A stretch of 64,000 nt of DNA from Vespula vulgaris (GCF_905475345.1 NC_066602.1:1240001-1304000), one strand, 5' to 3'. Positions 11,589 through 24,179 are shown, numbered from the stretch's first letter. Notes: generated by a model from the sequence alone, not told the origin. Translations and numbers: made by a program.

Positions 11589-12362
11589 GAATCTTCGCGT
11601 TGGTTATTCAAAAACTTAAATAAGATGTAACTTATCAAGAACATAAAGAAAAATATCATCGAATCCCATTACCGAATCCAATTATGTAGCCAATGTTCAT
11701 GCTAATTATCTTTTCTTTCTTAGAGTTTTGTCTGGACACGATGTTGCCTCGATTAAAAATAAATTGCTTCAAGTTTTGTCGATTAGCTTTTAATTTTATT
11801 CTTTTTTTTCGGTCAATTTTGTCTTCATATTCCGAAGAAGTAAATATTTATCAAAAATTTAATTACAAATGATGCATCCTAAACAACTATATGAAAATAT
11901 GAATTCGATATCAACTGATTCACTTTCCTAATGCACACTCGTTCGCTTCTTTTCTTCTTGAATTTAAATATCTATTTTCACTTTCTTATCTTTCAATTTT
12001 CTTTTTCAACTTCCATCTATTTACATCCTTCTTAATTATTAAGACGGCACAGATAATTCACGAAATAATAGATAAAAATATAAATATATGCGCTCGTAGT
12101 TTGCCTCTAATATATACATCGTAAGTAAGGCATTATAGAAAAAACAGATGCATAAGTGAACATATATATAAATATAAATCGATACATATATATAATAATA
12201 GATGTATCGAATGCGCCTTTCGACTGAAAAGAATAAAGAAAATTCCATTCAGAAACGTAGTAGATAAAAGAGAAAATATATAAATTAATTTTAAACAGAA
12301 TGTAATGAACTTACTAAGTATTAGCGAATACAATTCTGCTTCCATTTGTAATTAGAACTTTT
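10753..12362. repeat. Long inverted repeat, arms about 680 bp
   Basis: Left arm 10,753-11,436 and right arm 11,679-12,362 are reverse complements about a centre at 11,557.5, with a spacer of about 242 bp. Identity is very high: a 69-codon frame at 10,867-11,076 (+) reappears at 12,039-12,248 (-) with one residue changed. That frame is AT-rich, low-complexity sequence (YIYIYVHL) and is not a gene candidate. A transcript across the centre would fold into a long hairpin. Confidence 0.85.
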
Positions 12363-14250
12363 AGAACTATTTGTAAGAAAACAGGTAGTACTTAATGAGG
12401 CATTACGATTCATAGATTGAAACACACTTTTATGACAACCCTATAATTAGAAAAATATGGAATCATGTATCTCTATTCTAATTGGTTAACTGACCGGCAA
12501 AGCAATACAACTGGTTTCAGACAAGCAACTCAACTGATATGTTTGACTCGTCAATCGATAGTATCACCGAAATACCAAATACGGAATAATATCACGAAAT
12601 ATCCAACACGTGTGCAACAGTTGGATCCATAAACGATTATTCGATTGGTTCGTATAAAAGTCTAAAAAGAAATACCCGACAACCCTAATTACGCTTCCTT
12701 CTCAGTTTAATTTTATACAATAATTCAAAATTATGCAACAAGTAAAATATCAATCACTGGTAAAATATAGTAAGTAATAATAACAAAGATCAGTTAACCA
12801 TAGCATGAAAAAATAGTAAGAAACTATGCAATTTTCTATAATCTACCATAAAACATATTATCGTAGTATTGGATATGAACTTGTATAAAATAGGGCATAA
12901 CATAACGTCAGTAATATAAACTCCTAGATAGATATATAAAATTATCCTATTGTGTATAGCATGCAATTTGGAACAGAATCTTATGATAATGGATCCTCGC
13001 ATTAAATATTATAAAATTCAAGTATGATTCTACTTATCAAGAACTTGAAAAATGTATCGGGTGATTCCCAAAATCGATTTCAAATATGCGGCCAATTTTC
13101 AGATATTACGGTTTGTATGCTAATCATCTTTTCTTTCTTGGAGTTTCGTCGCTCTGGACTCGTTACCGTGTCCATTAAATGTTAATTGCTCTAACTTTTG
13201 TCGAATAGCTTTTAGTTTCTTGTTTTTCTGTTAAATTTTGTCTCCATATTTAGAAGAAGCACGTATTTATCAAAAATGGAGGATCCATCTATGCCAATAT
13301 ACACAAATATAGGAAAATATGAAATTGAGAATGAGTCCACTTACCTAATACATATAAGCTTGCTTCTTTTCTCGATGTCTCTTTTTTTCTTTAATATTAA
13401 CTTCATTTTTTATTTTGACTTATTTTTCAATTTTCTTTTTAATTTTACATCCGTGGTTTACTGATATTCGTATGACATATATGTATACACATACGTCTAT
13501 ATATATATACATACATATATGTATATATATTTTACAACGCACTGCTTATGTTATACGTATTGAAGGCAAATTATGAGCTTATTTATTTATACATTTATCT
13601 ATATCCATATGATTCTCAGAAATATATAAAGAGTATATCAGTTTATAGGCAAATATATAAATAAATATAAACATGAACATTAGACTTTAGTACATACAAA
13701 GTACACAGTGCGGTGAAATATATATATATGTGTGTATATATATGCATGTATTTACGTATATATCGAATCAGTCTACCATCTGAAAAGAATAGAGAAAATT
13801 TCATTCATAAATTTCATTCAAAAGAAAAGAGAAAATATATAAACTAATTTTTAACAGAATGTAATGAACTTACCAAGTACTAGCACAAATAGTTTTAACT
13901 CGATTAATAATTACGCCTTGCAGGACTATCTGTAAGAAAACAAATAGTACTTAATAACGCATTACGATTGATAGATCGAAACACAGTTTTACAAGCCGAT
14001 AATTAGAAAAGGAGACTCAAATATTAACATTCCAAGGGATATTTATATTATTCCAAACAATTCACTAAGCTTTAGTTCAAATAACGCAAATTATAATATT
14101 TCCTCTGGTTAATATTATACAATAATATACCCAAGACAAATTACTAGATATAATATATAGTGCAAGAAAATGATAAACTATACAACTTTCTATAGTATAT
14201 TATAAAACGGTATATCGTAGTATTGAACACAAAATTGTATAAAATATAGT
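11489..14250 (-). repeat. Two tandem L units (-), about 1.4 kb each
   Basis: Unit 1 (11,489 to about 12,890) and unit 2 (12,893 to about 14,250) align in direct order. 11,489-11,675 matches 12,893-13,075, 11,690-11,870 matches 13,085-13,270, and 12,230-12,420 matches 13,790-13,990. The second unit is more diverged. Both are reverse to the L module at 26.5 kb. No gene is seen. Confidence 0.65.
13466..13765. repeat. TA-rich microsatellite stretches
   Basis: Two imperfect (TA)n/(TATG)n runs lie at about 13,466-13,535 and 13,715-13,765. They fall inside the second L unit, at the position of a shorter TA run in the first unit. Confidence 0.8.
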
Positions 14251-14289
14251 ATAATGCGTTAATATCAAGTAGCATAAAATTCAAATAGG

Positions 14290-14900
14290 ATTTCACTAAC
14301 CGATAGCGCGTTTTTTATAATCTTCCAGATAAGTAACATTATCGCGATGGACAGGAACTTACATATTATTCTAATTCGTCCCTCTCTTGAAACCTCCAGG
14401 AAGATGCTTGTAGGATGATTCGAAACAGAATAAATAGTTTATTCAACTTCCGCGGACAGCTCCTAACATCTTTTATATTGACTCGAGCATGCGCTGTTTC
14501 GTTTAATCCCCTCTTTTTCATATTTTCACGATCCCCAATTATCTCTTCACAATGTTACCAACAGTTCTGGATCGATATTAGCGTAAAAGGAAGATTTCTG
14601 TTTGCTTTTATCTCTGTTTTTTCTTCTTGATTCTTTTTTCTCCATTTGATTCCCCATGTGATTCTCCATACTCATATCTTTTCGATCATTTCACGATGTA
14701 AAAATCGAATTGCGTTTATCCACTTTCCGATGAGGAAAATTTTTTTGGCATTTAATTATTCATATTTATTTATTTTGTGCGAAGAGAATGTTGACATTAC
14801 CAAGAAAGTAGAATTCAGAATATTGTATTTAAAAGGAATAGTAATCTCTGGGAAAATCTCTTCCTACAATATTTATAACTGATGATTTGTGCGATGTAAA
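14290..14900 (-). repeat. M module (-)
   Basis: It is the reverse of 25,860-26,480, including the shared element gactcgagcatgcgctgttt near 14,480. A 71-codon open frame on + at 14,415-14,630 is not kept in other M copies, so I do not call it a gene. Confidence 0.6.
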
Positions 14901-15910
14901 TCGGTTGACCGAATAACGATGGCTAGAAAGAAGTATAATAGATCTTTACTATGTTAGGGAAATATTATGTAAATGTTTATTATATGTACGCTTATCGAGA
15001 TATTTAATCATCCGAGTAAAACATTAGGAAAATGCTGAATAAATTAGAAATATTATGTTACTAGATATATAAGTATGTCGTTGCTATACTGGGTTATACG
15101 TAATGAGAAATAAACGAATCGATTAAGATAACATTTTCCGAGGAACTAATTAGTTTGGAATATATGATATATTAGATAATTGGCAGTATAAGTGGATCGT
15201 TCTTTGAAATTTTCCTATCGGGAATTAATTTTTCGGAAAAAGTATTCCTTCGTATGAAAGAACTAAATTAGTTGTGGTACATCGATCTGCTAATTAATTA
15301 ATGCAGCTAAATAGCTAATTGAAATACACTGCTAATCGTATTATCGCATTGCCTGCTTAGTTTAATGACAGGAGAACGAACGACAAAATATCTTTCTTCT
15401 TTTGAAAAAATACCTTTCGTCAAAATAAGCGAGGAGATATACGCACGCACACCCACAGAACCGCGGACATATTCCCGCTTACATGCCCTAGCGCGGATGA
15501 GAGAATATAAGAGCGTAAGTGTGTGGAGAAAGATAATAACAAATTGTTTAACACGAACGTACACGACGATACGTATGGAAGAACGTAACGTATGCATGCA
15601 TTTTCATTAAATCTCAATCGTAAGATATTTGCGCTACGTAATAATTTAGTTCGTCCAAATACCTATATTTCTGAAAAACGTACATTATACATTATTTTTA
15701 AGTACATAACGTGAATATTCTGACAAATAATTTGGAACATTGAACCAAACACTTCTTCTCTTTTTAATTATATTGAATAATAATATAAACTGACGGTATA
15801 ACGATGACACGGTGAGATAAACGTACACTACATATTAACGCATAATTTAAAAGCGTGTCCAGGCTAACGTTATTATCCCGAAGAACAATGAATACTTTGA
15901 TCGTATATGC
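14900..15910 (-). repeat. D module (-)
   Basis: This is the reverse-oriented 3' flank of the degenerate B copy at 16.0-16.4 kb. The GC-richer patch is at 15,430-15,560. On the + strand the U frame reads KLFNTNVHDDTYGRT near 15,523-15,580. Confidence 0.6.
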
Positions 15911-15959
15911 AGCTTTGATCATTTTCAATGATAAAGCTGCCTGAATACCATTTCAGTTC

Positions 15960-16405
15960 CATTTGAATCCAGATTCCCTTTGCAACGACAAACAACCCTA
16001 CGATGAATCTTTCCCATAACACTCCATTATATCCTCTATCTAAAGCCACTTACTTTGAATCCTTTCAATAACGTATATTCCGTATCCTCGTACCACCATA
16101 TGAATGAAGCTTTGTAATACAGCACTATTTTAATTGAGGATTACCTTGAGGCAATACCATGAGGATCGTCGTGAACACCATTATAAATGTTTGTCCTCTT
16201 CCTCCTCTTCGTCCTCTTCTTCCTTGTTAATTGCAACCACGTAATGAAGACGCTATGGAACATAATTATGCGGATCACGTTTGAAAAGGAAATGCCTTCC
16301 TTTCGAACCCAGCACGTTGATTATTACTACAGCTTAGAAATACCAAATATGTTTTGGAAACCGTCGGTAATTGTACATAGTAAAATACCGCCGATCGATA
16401 TTATA
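15960..16405 (-). pseudogene. Type B copy 7, S and E6 only
   Basis: The minus strand shows S near 16,400-16,340 (SIGGILLCTITDGFQNIF) and a strongly degraded E6 near 16,150-16,000 without a usable frame. F is missing; the sequence passes straight to D(-). N and O on the + strand begin about 130 bp away, giving the usual divergent arrangement. Confidence 0.4.
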
Positions 16406-16529
16406 TAATTCAGTGTCCGCACATAAGATATATGGATATGTATTTTTCTTTTCTTCCTTTTTTTAAATTCGAGCTATAATATAAAGCGGCATGTCATTGC
16501 CTAAAAACTGTAACAAGGAACTAAAAATA

Positions 16530-16980
16530 TTAAATAACAACCTTTTTAGATGATAACACTGGTGAACAACTTCGAAAGTCAATTGCTTGACATTCCATAA
16601 TAGATGATGAATATGTTTTTGACGTAGGATTCTTTGAAAATATTCTCTTATAAATGTATTTGTTCCTGTAAAGTACTATGTATAAGGATCATAATAAGAA
16701 AACAGATACTCCTCATTGTGGTCACTTCACACATCATATTATTTTTATCATGACCAAAAAAGATATTGTTTACATGAACAACATCTTTGGCTGATTTTGT
16801 CACTTAGTAATTAAAAATATGTATATTAACGCCCGCAAGATATTTTTATTATGAGGGAATATTAATAAGAGAATTAATTTCGTTTCATGGAATGTGAATA
16901 TTTGGTTGGGTGAGATCAATAAAAATGAAGCAGAAGCATTTGTAACAATATTCTGTTATGGAATATGGATATGGTAGTAA
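16530..16980 (+). pseudogene. N-O segments, degenerate
   Basis: N is recognisable at about 16,690-16,795 (KDHNKKTDTPHCGHFTHHII, then MTKKDIVYMNNIFG) with stops upstream. O at about 16,885-16,960 reads NKNEAEAFVTIFCYGIWIW and then stops. The N frame agrees with the longer open copy at 44,466, although the DNA has diverged by many substitutions. Confidence 0.4.
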
Positions 16981-17237
16981 AACAGAAATCATAATATGTC
17001 AAATTAAAAGAGATCGTTAGAGAAGTCTTAATTAATTTCATCTTCTACCTTTTCGTCTGTGAAAGCAATAAAGATGCATAGAGTGTAAAAACTCTGTCTG
17101 TTCGGCACCCTCTCGGATGTTGACTATCGGCTTACGTAATATAATATATCGTGACCGTGAAACTAACTAATATATTGTAATGATATTTGATTTATATGAA
17201 TTTGTAGGTATTGAAGAGCATATTTCATTACAAGATA
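16980..17237. other. Short spacer, no gene seen
   Basis: It contains a worn P-like block around 17,000-17,130 and AT-rich sequence. Nothing coding is supported. Confidence 0.4.
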
Positions 17238-17760
17238 TTATCCCTTATAATTTTCTACGATATCTGTGATAAGCTTTGCAGGATTTTCATCCTTATCATC
17301 GTCTATGAGATTTTTCCTGTTTTCATATACGGTGGTATCACTATCACTGTTACCGTTTTTTTCTGGATTTATACTTGTCTTTTTGGAATTGCTCTTCACT
17401 ACTTATATCTTATATCATGTAATGTAGTCGTGTTTGTACACTTCATTATTGTCCTAATAAAAAAAAAAAAAATGAGTAGATGAATGCGTTGAAAATTTCT
17501 TTCTACCTCTAATTGTATGTTACGAAACCACCAAACGATATATACCCGAAGAATATTATTTTTCTGATTTTCGGACTGATTAGTCCAGGGATCTACCTAT
17601 CTACTCGAAGCTTCAATACGGACTGATGTCAGTTTTAAAAATCTCTTACTCCAGTTTTAGGATCGGTTGTTTACTTTATCAAATTTCACTATATATACAG
17701 GTTCGTATTATTCTCCTTAAGCGGGTCAGAAAAGGGCTCCGACTGTCGTCAAAGCACATC
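17238..17760 (-). pseudogene. Type C copy 3, I segment open
   Basis: I (17,390-17,238) is open for 50 codons to a TAA: NSKKTSINPEKNGNSDSD, then ENRKNLIDDDKDENPAKLI and DIVENYKG. It is rich in Asp, Glu, Asn and Lys. The same order of residues, though not the same frame throughout, is seen at 8.1, 20.2, 29.95, 35.1 and 56.4 kb. G (about 17,800-17,650) is disrupted but still shows SHMERISVDFRKENV in one frame. A hydrophobic 90-codon frame on the opposite strand is the shadow of this segment. Confidence 0.45.
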
Positions 17761-17799
17761 CCACGTTCTCTTTTCTAAAATCGACTGATATTCTTTCCA

Positions 17800-18500
17800 T
17801 ATGGCTTAGAAATTGTCATTCTTTGATTCTTTGATTTGTTTTATTGTACCATTTCAATAGAAAACTTCAAAGAAACATGTATTTCTCGAAATGTTGCGAT
17901 GGAAACAATGATTCCTCCAGAATCATTAAATAAGTGTGAGGTTCTCCCTTAGAAGAAATACGTAAAAGGGAAGAAGGTAATATTACGATAAAAAAATAAA
18001 TAGGAGAAAAGATTTTATCTGAAACCATATATTTTATTACTATTGCGTAATAAAGAAAAGGAAGTCTTTGTTAACTTAAGCAATAGATATTTGTTTAAAA
18101 GAAGAAAAGGTAATAATTTGGAACAATGTTATCAAGGAATGTGGAAGTAGATATAACTTCCGACAAAGAAATTTTTTTACAAGAGAAGATTTGAGTAAAG
18201 GAATTACATAGTATCATTCATATCTAATAGTAATATAACACTAATTTTAAGTATAACTTGGATGTACGAAGAGGAAACATTAAAAATTTTTACATGAATT
18301 AACGAATAATTTCATAGCAATTAATTCAATGTAACGTAAATAATTACAATCATTATTGATAATAATTAATTATATCATAATAATTATTTTTACGTGAGAT
18401 TTTCAAGTAGAAAAAAAATGAATAATAGTTTAGACATAATAGACAATTGGTAAGATTCACTAGTTAATCTCTCATATACTTCTGATATATAAAAAAAAAA
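17800..18500 (+). repeat. R module (+)
   Basis: It is homologous to 35,620-36,290, 47,590-48,260 and 56,940-57,540. Near 18,049 the frame RNKEKEVFVNLSNRYLFKRR agrees with the 88-codon open frame at 35,869, but ends in a stop after about 35 codons. An AT-rich tail follows with poly-A runs and near-palindromic taattaattat. Confidence 0.55.
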
Positions 18501-18792
18501 CTACCTAACGAACGGAAAGGGGACATTGTTAGCTAGAGACTTGAAATTTAGGAAGTTTAGGGATGATTCTCGTCTATAGAAATCACTCCTTCGTTAACTT
18601 TTCAAAAAATTACATGTAAGTGAATCTGTATATACTTCAGACGTCCTGAAGAATACTTTCACAAGCAATCAATCTGTTCGTACGATTTCAATATTCTCAC
18701 TAGCCATTCGTTTATATCATCGCTATTGGATGAACTTATAAGTGGCCATTAGTATACCATTTATTACAAAATTCCAATTTTATATTATAGAA
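18500..18792 (+). other. Upstream region of C copy 2
   Basis: It carries the remnants of the block found upstream of E1 elsewhere (acttcagacgtcc...ttcactagccattcg...cattagtatacc). The aatacgcaagt core is lost. No gene is seen. Confidence 0.4.
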
Positions 18793-20280
18793 ATGAAAAT
18801 AATTTTCTTTACCTATACCATTTTAATTATTAATTAAAATGCATTTAGAAGCAGCCGCTGTACCATTTAAAAGGAATCATCTGATATATTTCTGGTAATT
18901 ATACAATTAAAATGAACGAATGTGTATCAGAAGTGGACGAAAGTATTTCTATTTCTAAGAGAATTCTTTTCAAATCTTTCACGTGATATGAAACCCAAGT
19001 TGGCGAGAGAAGCACGTAAGTATCCGGTTCTTTTATAATATAACGCATTGGATCGTGAAAGTGGAAGAGTGGTTCAAGAAGAAGTTGAAAAATCTAATCG
19101 AAGAAAGAACACCGTTCGCTGTTGCTCATAGATTAAGTGTTCTTAAATCTTCTGACATTGGTTGATTGCGACACGATGTTACTATAAATGTAGGTCTGAT
19201 AATGAATTATCACTATTTTACATGTTTATTTATTGGAAACTAGATTGGATGTCAATTTCGCTAAGTAGATACACGTCGAAGAACTTTAAACGGAAATGAA
19301 AGTAGTTAATTTTCTTATGATATCACAATTTTCGTACCATGTAAATACTACGTAATTCTTATCGTCAACAGTTCTGTCGTAAGAAAATTTTTTCGTCGAA
19401 ATTTATATCTACTTCCATATTACGTGAAAACATTTTCTCAAAATATTACGATCTTTTTTTGTAAACAAATGCATATTGCTCCAATTATCGAAGAGTTCAT
19501 TTCTGTTATTATTCTAATAATAATAAAAACATGTACTATAATAATAAAAAACATGTATTCGGAGAAAATCTTTCGTCATATTTCTTTGCTTCCTAATATT
19601 ACCTTCTTACCTTTCACGTATTTTCCCTCCACGAGAACCACACAATTAGTTAATCAAGAAATGGTCAAATTACCAGGATATATGAAAAGAATATCAGTCG
19701 GTTTTACAAAAAAGAAGTACGGTCACAACGGTCCGAGGGCTTCTCTAAACCACTTAAAGAGAGTGAGAAGGACTTATCTGCAATGGCACGCGAATACGCC
19801 TCGTACGATGCAGTGATATTTGATGGAGTAAACAAGCAATCATAAAACTGAGGAGAGATTTTCGAAGCTGAACTCACTTCGCATTGAAACTTCTAGTGGA
19901 ATAGATAGATAACTGGACTAATAAGTCAAAAGATCAGAAAAGTAATATTCTTTTGGTTTATATCCTTTCGTGATTTCGTAATATACAATTTGAGACTACC
20001 AATCCGTTTACTTAGTTATTTCTTTTATTTATTAAGAGAATGGCAAAATTTCCAAACACGAGTGAGTTTCGTATCATAAGTAATACCGAAGAGGAATTCC
20101 AAGTAGACATTTATACGATTAGAAAAAATGAATATTAATAGGGAAGAAAACGAGAGAAGTGATAGTGATGACATCAAGCAAAAAAAAACGGAGAGATCTC
20201 ATATATACTGCGAGGGATGATAATATGGAAAGAGAATTCATTCAACATTTATCATAGACATCGTAGAAAATTATAAAGGA
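18793..20280 (+). pseudogene. Type C copy 2, E1-E3-E5-G-H-I
   Basis: This is the most complete C copy. E1 (18,793) is MKIIFFTYTILIIN, then a stop. An E3 remnant lies near 18,936 (VDESISIS). E5 (19,044-19,129) is open as HWIVKVEEWFKKKLKNLIEE but has lost both flanking splice signals. G (19,660-19,827) is open for 56 codons: GQITRIYEKNISRFYKKEV, RSQRSEGFSKPLKESEKD, AMAREYASYDAVIFDG, ending at a GTAAAC donor. H (20,037-20,102) follows attaag and reads RMAKFPNTSEFRIISNTEEE, ending at CAA|GTAGAC. I (about 20,127-20,250) is frameshifted. The shared E1 and E5 show that A and C copies differ only in their 3' exons. Function is unknown. Confidence 0.5.
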
Positions 20281-20289
20281 CAAAATTAT

Positions 20290-21400
20290 GATTTTTTTGC
20301 AAAAATATATGATCCTCCCTGTCTCCAAATTCCCTTGTTAACGGGTTTTGATCGGAACTTAACGATCTGCACTGACGTAATCGTCTCCTAGCTATCATCA
20401 AGCACCATCGTATTAAACGATTTATTATTATCTCTCTCCATGCACGTGCGCGCTTCCGTACGCCATTTCAAGTAGGGTGATTACAGCACGTGTCCGCATA
20501 CATCTCTATTATTTGGAAAACAAGAAAGGTACTTTTTCATTACTTTTCCTCTCATTAAACCAAGCAAACAATTCGATGATAGGATTAGTGGTAAATGAAT
20601 TATCTATTTGGCTGTATCATTTAGTACCCTGATTAGGTCTTTTGCAGATCGATGTACCATGACTGATTTGATTTTGATTCGTTTGAATGGGTACATTTTC
20701 CTAGAAAGTTACATCCCATTGGAGAATACAAAACAATAAACCCATTATACTCCTAGTTATCTAACATTTCGTATATTATGTTCCAAATCAATTCGTTCCT
20801 AAGAAAAAAATCTATTGTTTTGCAAAAGTAAGGATGTATCCAACGATGAATTTAATTGACAATTGTATTATACAGACGGTCTCCAATGGTATGCTTGGTC
20901 TGTGACAGGTAAATAAATGATTTTCTTATTATTACAATAAGAAAGGAGCACACTCCATCCCAGCCACCCTACCTGGCGCAGACAGGCGCGCATCAGAGCA
21001 TACGTAGATGAAGAGAGATAATAACGAAAGGTCCTTGACGATAAGTACGGGAGAACGTATTAGGGACATCCATTATCATGAAATTCCTTTTAAAAGATAC
21101 TAAAGAGGTCATTCGTGTTACCTAACAAATTATTCCTATCCAAATTTCAATAGCGATAATTGAATATTACGAATATTTTTTACGTACACGTAGTGAATAC
21201 TATAATAAACAATTTGAAATATGGAATTCAGCAATTCTTCTTTTTTAATTGTATCGAACGATTACTTCATTTAAATCGGTGGAATAACGATGACGAGAAC
21301 GTGGACTTTCTATTTCACGTATAATTTAAAAGTATTCCCCTGCTAACGTTATTACTTCCAAAAACGATGAATCTTTCGATCGTCCCTGTTGGTTAAATTA
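20290..21400. repeat. D(+)/D(-) inverted pair
   Basis: D(+) at 20,290-20,870 follows C copy 2. D(-) at 20,880-21,400 follows the facing A copy 2. Each half holds a GC-richer patch (20,430-20,500 and 20,945-21,010). The minus strand of the first half carries the U frame (NNKSFNTMVLDD). Confidence 0.6.
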
Positions 21401-21439
21401 TTTTGTATGATAAATACAAAGTTCCATTTGACTTACCAT

Positions 21440-22902
21440 TTGACTCTTCTAATGCATGCAACGTCGAACGGCCCTTCGACAAATCATTCTCAGTAGAATC
21501 GCATAGACACTCCAGCTAAAGCCGCTCGCGGTTGGAACCTTTGAATGAAGTAAATCCCTCCCACCTCCTCGTATCACCGTCCCACGCTTTATAAGACAGC
21601 ACCATATTGACTTTTCCAAATTTCGTCGTCAAGCACAAATGTTTTTTCTTCCTTTTCTTCTTCCTACGTATTCCCAATCACATATTGCATACATGAACAA
21701 TAGCTAACGATGTTTCTGCCTTGGTTAGAATTTCCAACTGCTTTGTAAACCACTCTTCTGCATTCACAATCCAATGCGCTGTATTATAACAGATGAAATT
21801 AACATAGAAAAGTGGATAAGATACGTGGCTAGTTACTTACATATGATATTTTCGTACCTCCTTTATTAAAATTCAATATTGTAGTAGATGGTTGCCATAG
21901 TAATGTTCTAGCAATAAAAACATGTTGTTTTCATACACCAGATAGTAAGGTGCCTCTCTCACCAGCTTCATATCATTTGGAAGATTTGTAATAAATTCGT
22001 GAGCAGCATCAGCTTCCTCCGCCGATTTTACGATTTGACACATTAAATGACGAATATTAAGTAACGCAAAATTCTTTGAAAAAATATTGAAATTTTTATT
22101 CATATATTCTTATTCAACTCCTCTCCTTCATGGAGCATCTTGCTTCCCATATCTATAATATTCTCCATTACAATAGTTGAAAAATATATGGGTTCTTGAT
22201 TTATATGCAATAATACAATACCTTTAGGATAGCTAGAGACCTAATATCCCACTCATCAATAAAAAATACTCTCGCCGCCATCATAAAATCTGTGTAAAAA
22301 TTCAATAAATTATTATAAAACTTACATATGATACAGATTTTATAATTCATATTACACTTTAGGATACAAAATTTATATCTTATCTCTAAAATATCTTACC
22401 ATTCAATAAACACAGCACTGATTGATGTACCATTTAAATATAAGATTAAAGTGAAAAACGTTTTCGTTTTCTAATCTGATTGATGGTCAAACATTCTTAC
22501 TATCCATATAGGACGTTTTGTCGGATGTACAGAACAGGAACTGGCAATATTAATGTGTGTCACTTGGAAAGTCGAATGTTTAATTATCAAATTGAGCGTA
22601 AATGAAATTCGTATACCTTCTTTGGAAGTAAAGACAACTAGTAGACAATTCTGATTGTTTGCAATAATTCTGAAGTATTGGAACAGCTTTCGCCTCTGTT
22701 TTTTCTCTTGTATCTCTAAAATAATTTAAGATTCGTAAATTAGCGATGACTTAGGATAGATGTTCAATTGTTCATTTATACTATGTAGTCATAAAAGATA
22801 AATCAGGTTACGCCCTTTTAAGCCATGTAAAGTATCTCCTTCCAGAAGCAACAAAATAATAATTAAGATGGCATCGATCACGAAAATCGATTTCATTTCC
22901 AT
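21440..22902 (-). pseudogene. Type A copy 2, E1-E6
   Basis: E1 (22,902-22,789) is open for 37 codons, MEMKSIFVIDAILIIILLLL then GDTLHGLKGRN. E2 (22,715-22,638) follows ttttag: RYKRKNRGESCSNTSELLQT. E3 (22,289-22,118) has one extra T in a T-run and its donor reads TTGAAT instead of GTGAAT. E4 (22,034-21,873) is fully open: IVKSAEEADAAHEFITNLPN, REAPYYLVYENNMFLLLEHY, GNHLLQY, then TGA; its acceptor is CAA instead of CAG. E5 (21,778-21,693) follows a good cag and reads HWIVNAEEWFTKQLEILTKA up to CAT|GTATGC. E6 (about 21,640-21,440) has one long frame with an internal stop. With two splice sites lost, this copy is probably dead or re-spliced. Confidence 0.55.
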
Positions 22903-23500
22903 AATATAAAATTAATATTTTATAAAAGCTTATATACTAATGACTACTGATAAATTTACCTTATATCAATAATGAACAAGAGACTAGTGAAAAAGAAGAA
23001 ACTGTTTGTACCATTTGGAGTGCTTGTAAGTTTCCTTTGGGACGTATGAAACATAGACGCGATAATTTAGCACTTACTTGCGTATTACTCGTTCAAAAAT
23101 TATTGACAGGATGATTTTCACAGGCGAAATTATTCAGCAAATCATTATATTGCAGATCCAGCTAATTCCCGCGGCGGAACTCGTTAGAAGCGATTACTGC
23201 ATTCTAGGCCATTAATCAATACCACGTATTACATGATAGAAAGAGTCGAAATGTCATGGTTCGAAAGTAAATAAGTAAATTTCTCAATGATACTCGCATT
23301 AACTGGAAAAATTATTTTCCTTTTCTTCTTTCTGCTCATTTCTTTTTTTTCACTCTTTTTTCTTTACAATTTACATATAGAAATTAAGTAAACAATTTTG
23401 ATAATCGGCTAGTAATATATTTCCTCTTTTTATCGTTAAAAATATTTATCAACAAGTATTAATTTCGAGTAAGAAAATACCTGAAAAATTTGTTTCGTAA
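22903..23500 (-). promoter_or_regulatory. 5' region of A copy 2
   Basis: On the minus strand 23,120-23,070 is the conserved aataatttttgaacgagtaatacgcaagt block that precedes E1 in most copies. GC-richer sequence with ccgcgggaattagc lies about 23,165-23,190. No TATA box is clear. The placement suggests the transcription start region, by comparison with the TATA-bearing copy at 49.6 kb. Confidence 0.35.
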
Positions 23501-24150
23501 AATTACCTTCTATTCTCTTTGTTCATTTACGTTAAGAAGCTTCTCACTTTCATTATTACACAGTGCCAAAGAAAATGAATATCATATATAAAGAATACAT
23601 GAATATCATAAAGAATACAGAAAATCATTCGCTATATTTATTTTCCTTTTCATGTTATTCATTTGAATGCGCTATACGACAGTCAATCAAAGCTTCCTAT
23701 TCTGCGGTTGAAAGGGCCGGAAGGGATATGAGTGGGGGAGACGGATTTGTCGACCAATCCCTTTTAATTCGACTTAGTATTACCCTTTAATGTTAACGAG
23801 CATATAAAATAATCCACAGCGCCGAACTGCCTATTAACAACTGCATACTAACAAACGTTTCTACCTCAATAAATTCATTGCGTCCTACCAAAGGTTGATA
23901 TTAAATGAAAAGGAATGAATTTTATTGCTGATATTTTCTCATAATAAAAATATCTCGTGAACGTTATCATACACATTTTTAAAATGATATTTATACGAAC
24001 AATATTTTTTCCGATTTCTTTTTTTCGTAATAAAAATTGTATAATCGGCGAAGTGATCGTTATGAAAAGTATCTAATCGTCCATTGAACTTTGCGGTTTT
24101 TTTTTTAAATTCATCAACGTTGACGTGATGGTTTATGTCAATGAACGAAT
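23500..24150 (-). pseudogene. P block and O-N segments (-)
   Basis: O lies near 23,880-23,800 after a ggtag acceptor (NEFIEVETFVSMQLLIGSSA). N at about 24,075-23,985 is degraded. On the + strand, the frame MPKKMNIIYKEYM...ENHSLYLFSFSCYSFECAIR (23,563-23,790) is the antisense P-block frame also seen at 4.8 and 62.9 kb. Because both strands carry frames kept between copies, the direction of real transcription here cannot be decided from sequence alone. Confidence 0.35.
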
Positions 24151-24179
24151 TTAAAAAAATGAGGAAAAGAATACTTACC

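Noticed and set aside
17211..17483. 90-codon hydrophobic frame, possible membrane protein
   Set aside because: It is the antisense shadow of the acidic I segment, whose minus-strand residue pattern is seen in five other copies.
19424..19816. 130-codon + frame
   Set aside because: Its start is not ATG, and its second half overlaps G in another frame that ends at a proper donor.  The overlapping frame is also open in C copy 6, so this stays uncertain rather than impossible.
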